A program made the translations under genes and the position numbers. A stretch of DNA of 64,000 nucleotides from an uncultured Caryophanales bacterium (GTDB lineage Bacteria; Bacillota_I; Bacilli_A; RFN20; CAG-826), in contig CAJJXG010000001.1 of NCBI GenBank assembly GCA_905197045.1, positions 121,038 to 185,037 on the forward strand. The letters are read 5' to 3'. The notes under the pieces were generated by a model that worked only from the letters and a program-made list of their open reading frames with translations, was not told the DNA's origin and made no database searches. Below are positions 1 through 8,090 of this stretch, piece after piece (position 1 is the stretch's first letter; the number at the start of each line of letters is the position of its first letter).

Positions 1-1659
1 ATAAACAAGCAATTCATCAACTTCTAAAAGATGATTAATATTAGAAAATGGCGCTTCGACAGCATATGGAACGTTAATTTTTAGATTAAAATCTTTTTCA
101 TCTTCTTTTTTAATGATTTTTAAATCCCATTCTCCAGTAAGATTAATAAATGAATCTCTTACGAGGTTTGGTCTAGGGTATTCTTTAAAAGAAATATGAT
201 TAACGTCTCTAATTTCTTTGCCTTCTTTCTTTAAAAGATCGTTAACAAGCGTTCCGTTATTTTTAGGAATTTTCTTTGTATATTTAAATACGAAAAATAA
301 TGGAATTAATACAAGGGCTAATACTCCTAGCGCAACGAGATATCCATAATTAGAAGGTAAGGCGTTAGGGTAATTAAATTGATCATAATAAATTTCACCA
401 TATGTATTGTTAAGCGCGCTTCCAATAAAAGGACCAATACACATAGGCAGAGCTACAACAAAAACCATTCTAATTCCCATGAAAATCCCTTCATTTCCCT
501 TAGGAATATAACTTCTAATAAGCGAATTTAAGATGGCCGGAAAACTTACATAACCTAAAATCATTATTAATCCACTAATTGCAGTATAGGCAATTCTAAA
601 GGCTTCATTTTCAATATATGGAGCAAAAAACATCATAAATAAACCTATCGCAGTAATTAATAATGTTGGAATTAACATTTTTGTTTTGCCTTTTTTATCA
701 GCTCTAAAGCCAATAAAAACACTTAGGACAGAGCCAAATAATAAAGCAATTGCCATAACTATTGCAAAAGGCGTTAAAAAGGAAGAACCAGTATTTGATA
801 TTGCACATGTTCTTTCTACATAAATCATTAAATATGGGAAATAAATCTGAACTGATACATTAAAAATAAAATAAGCAATTAAGATAATATAAAGAAGTTT
901 ATTTTTCTTAATAACCGATGGCTTAAAGCCCTCTATTAATAATGAAAAATAAGGCTCATTCTTCTTTTCGTTATCTTTTTCTTTTGGAATTAAAAAGAAA
1001 GAAATTATTCCAACAACTAAAACGATTCCACCAACTATATAAAAGAATAGATCCCATCTATTTCCACTAGCCTCAGTTGTTAACCCATTTAAACCAACAA
1101 AAATAATAAGCATCGCAACTAAAGGTAAAATTCCTAGAACTCCTTCTACTTTAGCTCTATTTTTATCATCAATGTTTTTAGTTATGTATGAATTAAAGGC
1201 CGCATCATTGCCAGTTGAACCAAAAAAGGTCATTATACAATCTATAACAATAACCATTATTGCGGCAGTTACTGCACTCATTGCAATAGGAATAATTTCA
1301 ACAGCGCCGTAAACATTTAATAAGCCAAACGAAGCAGTTGAAACACCCCACAAAATGTATCCAAGCGATATAAATATTTTTCTTTTTCTTAATTTATCAC
1401 TTAAACCACCCATAAAAAGGGTTGTTAAAGTTGCAGTCACTGCACTTAATGCAGTAGTAATTGAAATTAAGAGATTATAATCGAATTTTTCTGATGTTGG
1501 AGCATTGAAATTTAAATAAGCTATATATGTATTTAAGTACATGTTTTCAATTGACCAAGCAAATTGCCCTGCTAAACCAATTAAAATAACAATAAGCCAC
1601 ATTCTTAAGCCAACTTTATTGGCTTTTTTAGAACTTAATTCAATTCTTTGCTTCATCAT
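1..1659 (-). CDS. MFS sugar transporter fused to a GH2 glycoside hydrolase (partial, C-terminus beyond window)
   Basis: The reading frame is open over all 553 codons to base 1, so the gene is cut at the window edge. Residues about 15-460 form a 12-segment major facilitator carrier with the cytoplasmic motif GGLSDKLRKRK after the second helix, typical of sugar permeases. After the last helix (about 433-458) a short linker leads into residues 494-553, which read EYPRPNLVRDSFINLTGEW and then VPYAVEAPF and DELLVY. This is the usual start of the N-terminal sugar-binding domain of family 2 glycosidases (beta-galactosidase type). The start at 1659 follows a strong ribosome site AAGGGGGGAAGG and overlaps the upstream PII-like gene by 20 bases. 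A permease fused to a cytoplasmic glycosidase would couple uptake of an oligosaccharide to its hydrolysis; the substrate is unknown. The MFS call is firm; the GH2 call rests on about 60 residues. Confidence 0.8.
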   Translation of the reverse strand, partial: MMKQRIELSSKKANKVGLRMWLIVILIGLAGQFAWSIENMYLNTYIAYLNFNAPTSEKFDYNLLISITTALSAVTATLTTLFMGGLSDKLRKRKIFISLGYILWGVSTASFGLLNVYGAVEIIPIAMSAVTAAIMVIVIDCIMTFFGSTGNDAAFNSYITKNIDDKNRAKVEGVLGILPLVAMLIIFVGLNGLTTEASGNRWDLFFYIVGGIVLVVGIISFFLIPKEKDNEKKNEPYFSLLIEGFKPSVIKKNKLLYIILIAYFIFNVSVQIYFPYLMIYVERTCAISNTGSSFLTPFAIVMAIALLFGSVLSVFIGFRADKKGKTKMLIPTLLITAIGLFMMFFAPYIENEAFRIAYTAISGLIMILGYVSFPAILNSLIRSYIPKGNEGIFMGIRMVFVVALPMCIGPFIGSALNNTYGEIYYDQFNYPNALPSNYGYLVALGVLALVLIPLFFVFKYTKKIPKNNGTLVNDLLKKEGKEIRDVNHISFKEYPRPNLVRDSFINLTGEWDLKIIKKEDEKDFNLKINVPYAVEAPFSNINHLLEVDELLVY

Positions 1660-2005
1660 CCTTCCCCCCTTCGTTTTCTCTTTCAAATGGAGTAAGGCCA
1701 ATAACGTCACTTACCTTCACAGAAAAAGCTATTCCGCTTCCTTTTGTATCAAGCCCAACTTCTTTATAAATATTTAACATGACTTGATCTTTTATTTCTT
1801 CATCAACAAGAATAAACACAATTTCTTTTTCGGGTTGAATAACTATTCCAAAAAAAGATCCAAGTTCTTTATTGCCAGTTCCATGAGCAACAAAAGTTGT
1901 TCCTCCTCTAGCACCGCATTGTTTAGCAGCATCCATTACTGCCCCAGTGTAACCTTGATTAACGATAACAATTATTAACTCATAATTCTTTTTGTTTTCT
2001 TCCAT
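1640..2005 (-). CDS. PII-like signalling protein (second copy of the operon)
   Basis: A 121-residue protein of the nitrogen-regulatory PII fold. Residues about 8-25 form the first beta strand and helix (YELIIVIVNQGYTGAVMDAA), followed by GARGGTTFVAHGTG, which resembles the glycine-rich nucleotide-binding turn of PII proteins, and a C-terminal strand GIAFSVKVSDVIGL. The T-loop is short, and the uridylylated tyrosine of classical GlnB cannot be recognised. It overlaps the 3' end of the other PII-like gene by 26 bases and has its own ribosome site AAAGGAGG. PII proteins bind ATP, ADP or small metabolites and control membrane transporters, so control of the DUF1538 protein encoded two genes upstream is a reasonable inference. 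The ligand is unknown. Confidence 0.78.
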   Translation of the reverse strand: MEENKKNYELIIVIVNQGYTGAVMDAAKQCGARGGTTFVAHGTGNKELGSFFGIVIQPEKEIVFILVDEEIKDQVMLNIYKEVGLDTKGSGIAFSVKVSDVIGLTPFERENEGGKDDEAKN

Positions 2006-2426
2006 TATCGTTCCTCCTTTTGTTTTCTCTGATATTTGCTAAATATTTATAAACCAAAACTCCTGCTACCGAATCAATATCAACGCAAAAGCTTATTCCT
2101 TTATATTTTTTATTTGCATAAAATCTTGTAGAAACAATTTTCTTTAATTCTTCTATATCGCTTTCTTTTACTAAAGACAAAACTATATCTTTTTTTGTTT
2201 CCCCAATTCCAAGAATTTCATAAATTTCTTTTGTTGCGGTGCCTGTGCCAAAAACTTTAAATGAAGCAGCCACTTTTTTCTTTTCAAATTCACGCACAAA
2301 AAAGTCACCTTGACCACGATCGATAATAATAACCATTATCTTTAGTTTGGCTATCTCATAATCCTTATCATAATTTGCGGAGCCTTCTTTGACTTCTATT
2401 TCTTCCTTTTTCTTTTTAAAAAACAT
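1980..2426 (-). CDS. PII-like signalling protein (first copy of the operon)
   Basis: A 148-residue PII-like protein with a lysine-rich N-terminus (about residues 1-25). The core is KIMVIIIDRGQGDFFVREFE, then a VFGTGTA turn, and a C-terminal GISFCVDIDSVAGV strand. It aligns by eye along its length with the next gene, including the GTG turn and the final GIxFxVxxxxVxG strand, but the two are far from identical. It starts 8 bases after the DUF1538 gene ends. Two different PII-like subunits in one operon could form a mixed trimer or respond to different ligands; both are inference. Typical T-loop modification residues are not evident. Confidence 0.75.
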   Translation of the reverse strand: MFFKKKKEEIEVKEGSANYDKDYEIAKLKIMVIIIDRGQGDFFVREFEKKKVAASFKVFGTGTATKEIYEILGIGETKKDIVLSLVKESDIEELKKIVSTRFYANKKYKGISFCVDIDSVAGVLVYKYLANIRENKRRNDNGRKQKEL

Positions 2427-2434
2427 CTTTCTAC

Positions 2435-3973
2435 CTACATATGAATAATTTGTGCGTCGTTAGTTTCTTTAACTTTCTTTTGAACCATCTTATGCTTAAG
2501 ACGGATTTTAATTGTTGCTTGAAGTCCTAGTAATTGAATACAAATTACAGGTACAGCACTAATTAAGCCAATTACACCAAATCCGCTATTTTCGCCAACT
2601 ATACTTGCTATGCCCATGACAAAAGGCAAAACAAAGCAAGAAGACATCGTGCCGCTTGCTACTCCTCCAGAGTCAAAAGCAATCGCTGTATAAATATCTG
2701 GTACTGCAAAAGATAAAGAAATCCCAAGTAAATAAAGAGGGACATAATAATATACAATCGAAAAATTCCCAAATAATTCTCTTACAACTTCTAAAACTAT
2801 TGCTAAAGCAACTCCAAGACAAAGAGTAATTAACATTTTATTTTTTGAAATTGTGCCGCCGCTTATCTCTTCAACTTGTTGATTCAATATATGAACACCA
2901 GGTTCAACCAAAACAACAGCAAAACCAATTACAATAGCTAAAATTATAAGAAGATAGTTATAACTACCGCCATGAATTGGATTTCCTAAATTATTCCCTA
3001 AAGAAAAACCTACTGGAATAAGACCAAATTTTGCTGCAACAAGAAAAATAGTTAATCCGCAATAGGTATAAATAAAACCTAAAACAATCTTAATCAATTC
3101 TTTTAGCGGTAGCTTAATATAAATGAATTGATAAATTATGAAAAAGACAAAAATTGGAACAATTGCAAGTAAAACCTCTAGGCATGTTGAAGATAAAACT
3201 TCAACAAAAGGGGAATCGACATCAATTGTATTTTTAAGTTGGCTAAAGTCAGTAAAACTACTCAAGCTCAAAAATAAGATCATTGTTGTAATTAATGGTC
3301 CAATTGAGCATATGCCAGTAATACCGAAAGAATCGCTTAATGCGTTTTTACCGCCTCTAACAGTTGCTACGCCAGCTCCAAAAGTAAGTAAAAATGGAAC
3401 AGTTACAGGTCCGGTAGTAACTCCACCAGAATCAAAAGCAATAGAAATAATTGCTTCTCCATTTTTCCCATCAAGCAAGCAGCCTAAGGCAAAAACTATA
3501 AAATAGAAAAATATTAACCATATTTTTAAGTTTTGCTGAAAGATAATTCTTAATAAGCCAATAACTAAAAATATTCCAACTCCTACACCAATAAAAATCT
3601 TTAAAATCCACGGATTAATGTAAGATGATAATAAATCACCTAAGACTGTAAGATCAGGTTCAGCAATAGTAATCATTAAACCTAATAAAAAAGAAATGAC
3701 TACCATAAAAATGATAGATTGCTTTTTGGTGAGGCTAGAGCCGATATATTGGCCAACCTTACTCATTGATATTTCACTACCAAAAGAAAACATGGCCATC
3801 CCTAAAATCAAAAAGATTAAACAAACCAAAAAGGTGATAAGCATGCTCACCGAAATGGTTTCTGAAGGCATTAAAAAAGAGTATTGTAATCCAAAAATCA
3901 CAACAACAATTAGGGAAATAGGCACGACACTAATGGCGGCCTCAAGCAATTTTTGACCGGCATCTTTAAACAT
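2435..3973 (-). CDS. DUF1538 family membrane protein, likely PII-controlled transporter
   Basis: A polytopic membrane protein of about 512 residues with no assigned reaction. It is an internal duplication: AFDSGGVTTGP (about residue 180) is echoed by AFDSGGVASGT (about 433), and EPDLTVL (about 105) by EPGVHIL (about 357). Each half carries five to six hydrophobic segments, as in inverted-repeat secondary transporters. DUF1538 proteins are known to occur next to PII-like genes, and two such genes follow here. The start at 3973 is the first ATG; an in-frame TTG lies at 3991. Neither has a ribosome site, but TATAAT lies 6 bases before the ATG, suggesting a leaderless message. Family assignment is confident; transport function is inference. 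Confidence 0.82.
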   Translation of the reverse strand: MFKDAGQKLLEAAISVVPISLIVVVIFGLQYSFLMPSETISVSMLITFLVCLIFLILGMAMFSFGSEISMSKVGQYIGSSLTKKQSIIFMVVISFLLGLMITIAEPDLTVLGDLLSSYINPWILKIFIGVGVGIFLVIGLLRIIFQQNLKIWLIFFYFIVFALGCLLDGKNGEAIISIAFDSGGVTTGPVTVPFLLTFGAGVATVRGGKNALSDSFGITGICSIGPLITTMILFLSLSSFTDFSQLKNTIDVDSPFVEVLSSTCLEVLLAIVPIFVFFIIYQFIYIKLPLKELIKIVLGFIYTYCGLTIFLVAAKFGLIPVGFSLGNNLGNPIHGGSYNYLLIILAIVIGFAVVLVEPGVHILNQQVEEISGGTISKNKMLITLCLGVALAIVLEVVRELFGNFSIVYYYVPLYLLGISLSFAVPDIYTAIAFDSGGVASGTMSSCFVLPFVMGIASIVGENSGFGVIGLISAVPVICIQLLGLQATIKIRLKHKMVQKKVKETNDAQIIHM

Positions 3974-3985
3974 ATTTTTATTATA
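3973..3985 (-). promoter_or_regulatory. -10 box TATAAT abutting the DUF1538 start codon
   Basis: The minus strand reads TATAAT at 3985-3980, then six bases, then ATG at 3973. Transcription would be expected to begin at or within a base or two of the start codon, giving a leaderless mRNA. The -35 region is weak (TATAAA). Confidence 0.45.
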
Positions 3986-3993
3986 ATTCAATT

Positions 3994-4020
3994 AGAAACA
4001 TTTTTATATAAAAAGTTTCT
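3994..4020 (-). terminator. Hairpin downstream of the pseudouridine synthase gene
   Basis: Inverted repeat AGAAAC/GTTTCT with inner A5/T5 arms around a short AT loop. It lies between the pseudouridine synthase stop and the DUF1538 operon. The stem is AT-rich and there is no long U tract, so it may be a weak terminator. Confidence 0.4.
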
Positions 4021-4096
4021 GCAAATTTATGATAAATTTTTAAAATACTCAGCAAAAACGCATTATTTTACAAAATTTTTAAAGAGTAAAATAATT

Positions 4097-5077
4097 TCAA
4101 AATTGGTGTTTATTTGGAACTTTTTTATCGATATTTCCAACTAATTTTTCAAATTCTTGAGGTATTTTGGTTGATAGCTTATAAGTTTTATTTGTTAAAG
4201 GGTTTTTTATAATTAATTCATAAGCATGAAGACATAGTCTGCCTATTGGATTTTCTGGCTCTCCATATTTGTCATCACCTAAAACAAAATGACCTAAACT
4301 ACCTAAAGTGACTCTAATTTGATTTTTTCGACCTGTAAAAATTGAAACATCAAGTAGAGAATATTTCTCATTTTCTTTTATAACTTTATATTCGGTGATA
4401 CATTTTTGAGCTTTCTTGTCTTTTGAAGAAGTTACATACATTAAATTTAAGGCATTCATTCTTAAATAATTAATTATCTTTTTACTTTTTTCTTCCATTA
4501 CTCCTTCAACCACAGCATAATACCCTCTTTTAGAGACTAGGTCATTCCACTTATTTTGAAACTCTTCCTTTAATTTTTCATTTTTTGCAAAAATTAAAAC
4601 GCCACTTGTTTCCTTATCAAGACGATGAACAACATAGATTCGATTATGTTTGTCTTTTGCTTGTATATAATCCATCACCATACGATATGCGGTAGAAGAC
4701 TTTTCTTTATCGCTTGCTACACTTAATAAACCAAATGGCTTATTAATTGCGATAATGTCACTATCTTCATATATAATTGGTAAATCTTTACGTGTCTTTT
4801 TACGAATAGGTTTTTTAGAGATTATTAAAGTATCTCCTTTTGTTAAAAGGAAATTAAATTGACTAACAGGCGCTCCATCAATTGAGATTAAATGATGAGA
4901 AAGTAAACTTTTAGCATTATTTCTTGAAAAATGGAGCTCATCAATTAAATACGATAAAAGTTCTGAATCTTTTTTAACTAAAAATTCCTTAATATCTAAT
5001 TCTTTTTTAGCTTGATATTCTTCTAAACTTTTACCTTTAAATCTATTTTTTAAGTTATCTTTGTAATTTTTATTCAT
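4097..5077 (-). CDS. RluC/RluD-family pseudouridine synthase
   Basis: A 326-residue RNA pseudouridine synthase. Residues about 35-90 form an S4-like RNA-binding domain and residues 100-315 the catalytic domain. The signature HRLDKETSG (residues 151-159) contains the catalytic aspartate 154, and AINKPFG marks the start of the core. It isomerises uridine to pseudouridine in rRNA or tRNA; which position cannot be told from sequence, since RluC, RluD, TruC and the Firmicutes YlyB/YjbO/YhcT types share these motifs. The N-terminal 30 residues are lysine-rich. The gene overlaps the end of pyrG by 8 bases, so the two are probably co-transcribed. Confidence 0.88.
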   Translation of the reverse strand: MNKNYKDNLKNRFKGKSLEEYQAKKELDIKEFLVKKDSELLSYLIDELHFSRNNAKSLLSHHLISIDGAPVSQFNFLLTKGDTLIISKKPIRKKTRKDLPIIYEDSDIIAINKPFGLLSVASDKEKSSTAYRMVMDYIQAKDKHNRIYVVHRLDKETSGVLIFAKNEKLKEEFQNKWNDLVSKRGYYAVVEGVMEEKSKKIINYLRMNALNLMYVTSSKDKKAQKCITEYKVIKENEKYSLLDVSIFTGRKNQIRVTLGSLGHFVLGDDKYGEPENPIGRLCLHAYELIIKNPLTNKTYKLSTKIPQEFEKLVGNIDKKVPNKHQF

Positions 5078-6695
5078 TTTCTAATTTAATTTGGTTAGCT
5101 GCTTTAATAAATCCTAAAAATAAAGGATGAGCTTTTAATGGACGAGAAAGAAATTCTGGATGGAATTGACAAGCAATAAAATATGGATGATTCTTTAATT
5201 CAACAATTTCACAAAGATTAGTTTGTGGGTTAATTCCACTAAATATTAAATTTCCATCTGAAAATAAATCTTTATATTTATTGTTAAATTCATATCTATG
5301 TCTATGTCTTTCTCTAATTAAATCTTGACCATATAATTCATATGTTTTTGTACCTTTAACTAAAGCACAATCATATTCACCAAGGCGCATTGTTCCGCCC
5401 ATCTTAATTCCTTTATATTGATCAGGAAGATAATCAATAATATTGTTTTTGCAGTTTTCTTCAAATTCTGTAGAATTTGCATCTTCTAAATGCAAAACAT
5501 CTCTAGCGTATTCAATTAAAGAAAGTTGCATCCCAAGGCATAATCCTAAATAAGGAATACTATTTTCTCTTGCATAACGAATAGCTCTAATTTTGCCTTC
5601 AACACCTCTTTTACCAAATCCGCCAGGAACTATAACGCCTTGAACATCATGTAAAATTTCTTCAACATTTTCATCAGTAATGTTGTCACTATTAACCCAT
5701 TTAATTTCGATAGCTTTATCAATTGCATAGCCAGCATATTTTAAAGATTCAACAACAGAAATATAAGCATCATGTAAAGAGACATATTTACCGACAAGAG
5801 CGATTTTAACACTCTTTTTAAGTCTTCTAATTTTTTCAATTAGCTTAACCCAATCAGACATATCAGCAGTTGGTAAACAATCTAAATGCATATGTTTAAC
5901 AATTAAATCATCTAAGTGTTGTTTTTGTAAATTTAAAGCAACTTCGTAAATTATTGGAACATCTTTAACACTAATTACCGCTTCATCACTTAAATTACAA
6001 AATAAAGCAACCTTTCTTTTAGATTCGACATCAATATTAACTTCGCATCTTAAAAGTAAGGCGTCTGGTTGAATTCCAAGTCCTGTCAATTCTTTTACAC
6101 TGTGTTGAGTTGGTTTAGTTTTGATTTCACCAGTAGTTTTTAAATAAGGAACAAGTGTGTTATGAACAAAAAAGGTATTTTCATAACCAAGTTCTCTTCT
6201 TAATTGTCTAATTGCTTCTAAAAATGGAAGCGATTCAATGTCTCCAACCGTTCCTCCAATTTCAACTATACAAACATCAGTATCGCCTTTTGCATTAAAA
6301 GCTTCATAAAGTCGCGTTTTAATTTCGTTAGTTATATGAGGAATGATTTGAATAGTGGCCCCTAAAAAGACGCCTTTTCTTTCTTTTTCTAAAACAGCAC
6401 TATAGACTTTTCCGCTTGTAACACTACTTTCTTTAGTTAAAGAAGTATTAATAATACGCTCATAATGCCCTAAATCAAGATCAGTTTCAGCTCCATCTTT
6501 GGTAACAAAAACTTCACCATGTTGATAAGGAGACATTGTACCTGGATCAATATTTAAATAAGGATCGAGTTTCATGGAAAAAACATTTAGTCCTCTTCTT
6601 TTAAGTAATCGGCCAATACAAGCAGCACTAATTCCTTTGCCTAAACTAGAAACAACTCCACCAGTAACAAATATAAATTTCATTGTTTTTTCCAT
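5070..6695 (-). CDS. pyrG: CTP synthase
   Basis: Makes CTP from UTP, glutamine and ATP. The protein has 541 residues, the usual length. The N-terminal amidoligase domain carries the P-loop region GGVVSSLGKG (about residues 12-21), and the C-terminal class I glutamine amidotransferase domain has the nucleophile elbow LGLCLGMQ with Cys386 and a late FHPEF histidine. I chose the ATG at 6695 because GAGGG lies eight bases upstream and the family begins MKFIFVTGG. The longer open frame back to 6782 would include the promoter. The promoter starts RNA with GGGC, the known start of pyrG messages controlled by CTP in Gram-positive bacteria. It overlaps the pseudouridine synthase gene downstream. Confidence 0.97.
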   Translation of the reverse strand: MEKTMKFIFVTGGVVSSLGKGISAACIGRLLKRRGLNVFSMKLDPYLNIDPGTMSPYQHGEVFVTKDGAETDLDLGHYERIINTSLTKESSVTSGKVYSAVLEKERKGVFLGATIQIIPHITNEIKTRLYEAFNAKGDTDVCIVEIGGTVGDIESLPFLEAIRQLRRELGYENTFFVHNTLVPYLKTTGEIKTKPTQHSVKELTGLGIQPDALLLRCEVNIDVESKRKVALFCNLSDEAVISVKDVPIIYEVALNLQKQHLDDLIVKHMHLDCLPTADMSDWVKLIEKIRRLKKSVKIALVGKYVSLHDAYISVVESLKYAGYAIDKAIEIKWVNSDNITDENVEEILHDVQGVIVPGGFGKRGVEGKIRAIRYARENSIPYLGLCLGMQLSLIEYARDVLHLEDANSTEFEENCKNNIIDYLPDQYKGIKMGGTMRLGEYDCALVKGTKTYELYGQDLIRERHRHRYEFNNKYKDLFSDGNLIFSGINPQTNLCEIVELKNHPYFIACQFHPEFLSRPLKAHPLFLGFIKAANQIKLENE

Positions 6696-6739
6696 AATTA
6701 AAACCCTCGAAAAAATTAAAATATTAAAAATATATAATT

Positions 6740-6782
6740 GGGCAGCCCTTAATATTCTATAAGAAAGCAAGTCCCATATCAA
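6740..6782 (-). promoter_or_regulatory. pyrG promoter and GGGC initial transcribed sequence
   Basis: The minus strand has TTGATA at 6782-6777, a 17-base spacer, TAGAAT at 6759-6754, five bases, then GGGC from 6748, followed by TGCCC. In Bacillus and relatives, pyrG transcripts begin GGGC and low CTP causes repeated G addition, which regulates the gene. The promoter fit and the GGGC start are seen directly; the mechanism is inferred. The leader to the ATG is about 53 bases and AT-rich, without a clear GC-rich terminator. Confidence 0.65.
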
Positions 6783-6865
6783 ATTATATTGTGTTAAGAT
6801 TAACCTTATTTTTTCAGCTTAAAATTATTAAAAATATACTTCCTTAAATTATCTAAAAGAAGAAA

Positions 6866-6926
6866 AGAAAAAGTCTGCGTTTCTCTTATTTTCTTGAGAA
6901 ATAATAGCGATTTGCAGACTTTTTCT
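6866..6926 (-). terminator. Terminator between the ROK kinase and pyrG
   Basis: Perfect 13-base arms AGAAAAAGTCTGC (6866-6878) and GCAGACTTTTTCT (6914-6926), each with an A or T run, so it can end transcripts from either strand. It lies just after the ROK kinase stop. Confidence 0.75.
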
Positions 6927-6946
6927 AAAATTATTTCTAAATTAAG

Positions 6947-7912
6947 TTAATTAAGGTTATCCATTGCAAGGCATGCGCATCCAATAATTCCAGCGTCATT
7001 TTTTAAGCTTGCGATTTTAATTTCAACTTTAGGTGTATGACTATAGCCATATTTAAACTTTTCACAATATGCTCTAACCTTATCTAAAAGGTAATCGCCT
7101 TGATTAGAAATTCCTCCACCAATTAATATGATTTGAGGTCTAAAAATATTACAGAAGTTTAAAATGCCTTCACTTAAATATTTAACATAAGTATCGATAA
7201 CCTTATTTGCTGCTTCATCGCCTTTTTTAGCACATTCAAAACTTGTTAAACCACTTACATTTTCAATATTGTTATCACAATATTCCCGCATTAATGAATT
7301 TTTATTTTTGTTCATCTCATCGCGAGTAAGTTTTAATAATGCACTAGCACTAGCATAGGTTTCAAAGCAGCCTCTTCTTCCACAAGCACACTCATGTCCA
7401 TCAACAACAATAACGGTATGGCCAAGTTCAGCGCCTTTTCCTTCAACTCCTTCAAAAAGTTTATCGTCAATAACAACTCCGCCACCAATTCCGGTGCCAA
7501 GAGTCAACAAAACAACATCCTTATATCCTTTTGCGGCTCCAAATCTTTCTTCGCCTAAAGCAGCCACATTTGCATCATTTGATAAGAAAACAGGTAAATT
7601 TAAATCTTTAAGGTAATCTTTTAAAGGTACATCTTCAACATAAAGATTACATGCATAATCGATTGTGCCGAGTTTATTATTTACAACTCCTGGAATACCA
7701 AAAGCAATAGCTAGTGGTTTCATGTCATTATCATTAGCGTATTGGATCATTTCAACCATTAAATCTTTGATATCTTTTAATAATGCGTCTTTTCCACCAT
7801 TTATACTATTAGTCTTTTTGCTTCCTTTATGTAAAATTTTTCCATTATTATTAACCAAACCGGCTTTGATGGACATTCCACCAACATCAACACCAATATA
7901 TACATTTTCCAT
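6947..7912 (-). CDS. ROK-family sugar kinase (glucokinase type)
   Basis: A 321-residue kinase that probably phosphorylates glucose or a related hexose with ATP. DVGGMSIKAG (residues 9-18) is the phosphate-binding loop and SNDANVAALGE contains the catalytic aspartate (about 113). The zinc site of the ROK family is present: His165 in ELGH and the cysteines of CACGRRGC (175, 177, 182). IGGGISNQGD near residue 265 is the second adenosine motif. The length matches bacterial glucokinases. It stands alone between terminators. The start at 7912 has a good ribosome site (AGGAG). Glucokinase is the likeliest role, but N-acetylmannosamine or fructokinase activity cannot be excluded. Confidence 0.88.
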   Translation of the reverse strand: MENVYIGVDVGGMSIKAGLVNNNGKILHKGSKKTNSINGGKDALLKDIKDLMVEMIQYANDNDMKPLAIAFGIPGVVNNKLGTIDYACNLYVEDVPLKDYLKDLNLPVFLSNDANVAALGEERFGAAKGYKDVVLLTLGTGIGGGVVIDDKLFEGVEGKGAELGHTVIVVDGHECACGRRGCFETYASASALLKLTRDEMNKNKNSLMREYCDNNIENVSGLTSFECAKKGDEAANKVIDTYVKYLSEGILNFCNIFRPQIILIGGGISNQGDYLLDKVRAYCEKFKYGYSHTPKVEIKIASLKNDAGIIGCACLAMDNLN

Positions 7913-8026
7913 AACAAAAATCTCCTAAAAATATTTTACATTTTTGCTTTTACAATTTCTATTATTGACTGCCTATTTTTCACTTCACTTCAAAATTTTT
8001 ATGACAATTCTACATTAAAATAAAAA

Positions 8027-8073
8027 CTTCTTTAGAAAAAACCTTGCAAATCTAAGCTTTTTTTCTAAAGAAG
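8027..8073 (-). terminator. tmRNA terminator
   Basis: Perfect 15-base arms CTTCTTTAGAAAAAA and TTTTTTCTAAAGAAG around a 17-base loop, 18 bases beyond the tmRNA 3' end. The loop contains one copy of the dispersed motif AAAACCnnGCAAA. Confidence 0.75.
8038..8050 (+). repeat. Dispersed motif AAAACCnnGCAAA, copy 1
   Basis: Reads AAAACCTTGCAAA and lies inside the tmRNA terminator hairpin. Other copies are near 27308, 33727, 38043, 53495, 56457 and 62911, most followed by an A/T-rich tail such as TCTAAG or ACTCAG and a T run. Confidence 0.45.
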
Positions 8074-8090
8074 GCTTGAAAACATATTTC

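Noticed and set aside
3138..3506. Plus-strand open frame within the DUF1538 gene
   Set aside because: A shadow of the coding strand; no ribosome site or family similarity.
6696..6782. Longer pyrG start at 6782
   Set aside because: It would add 29 hydrophobic residues unlike the family and place the start inside the promoter; 6695 has a ribosome site.
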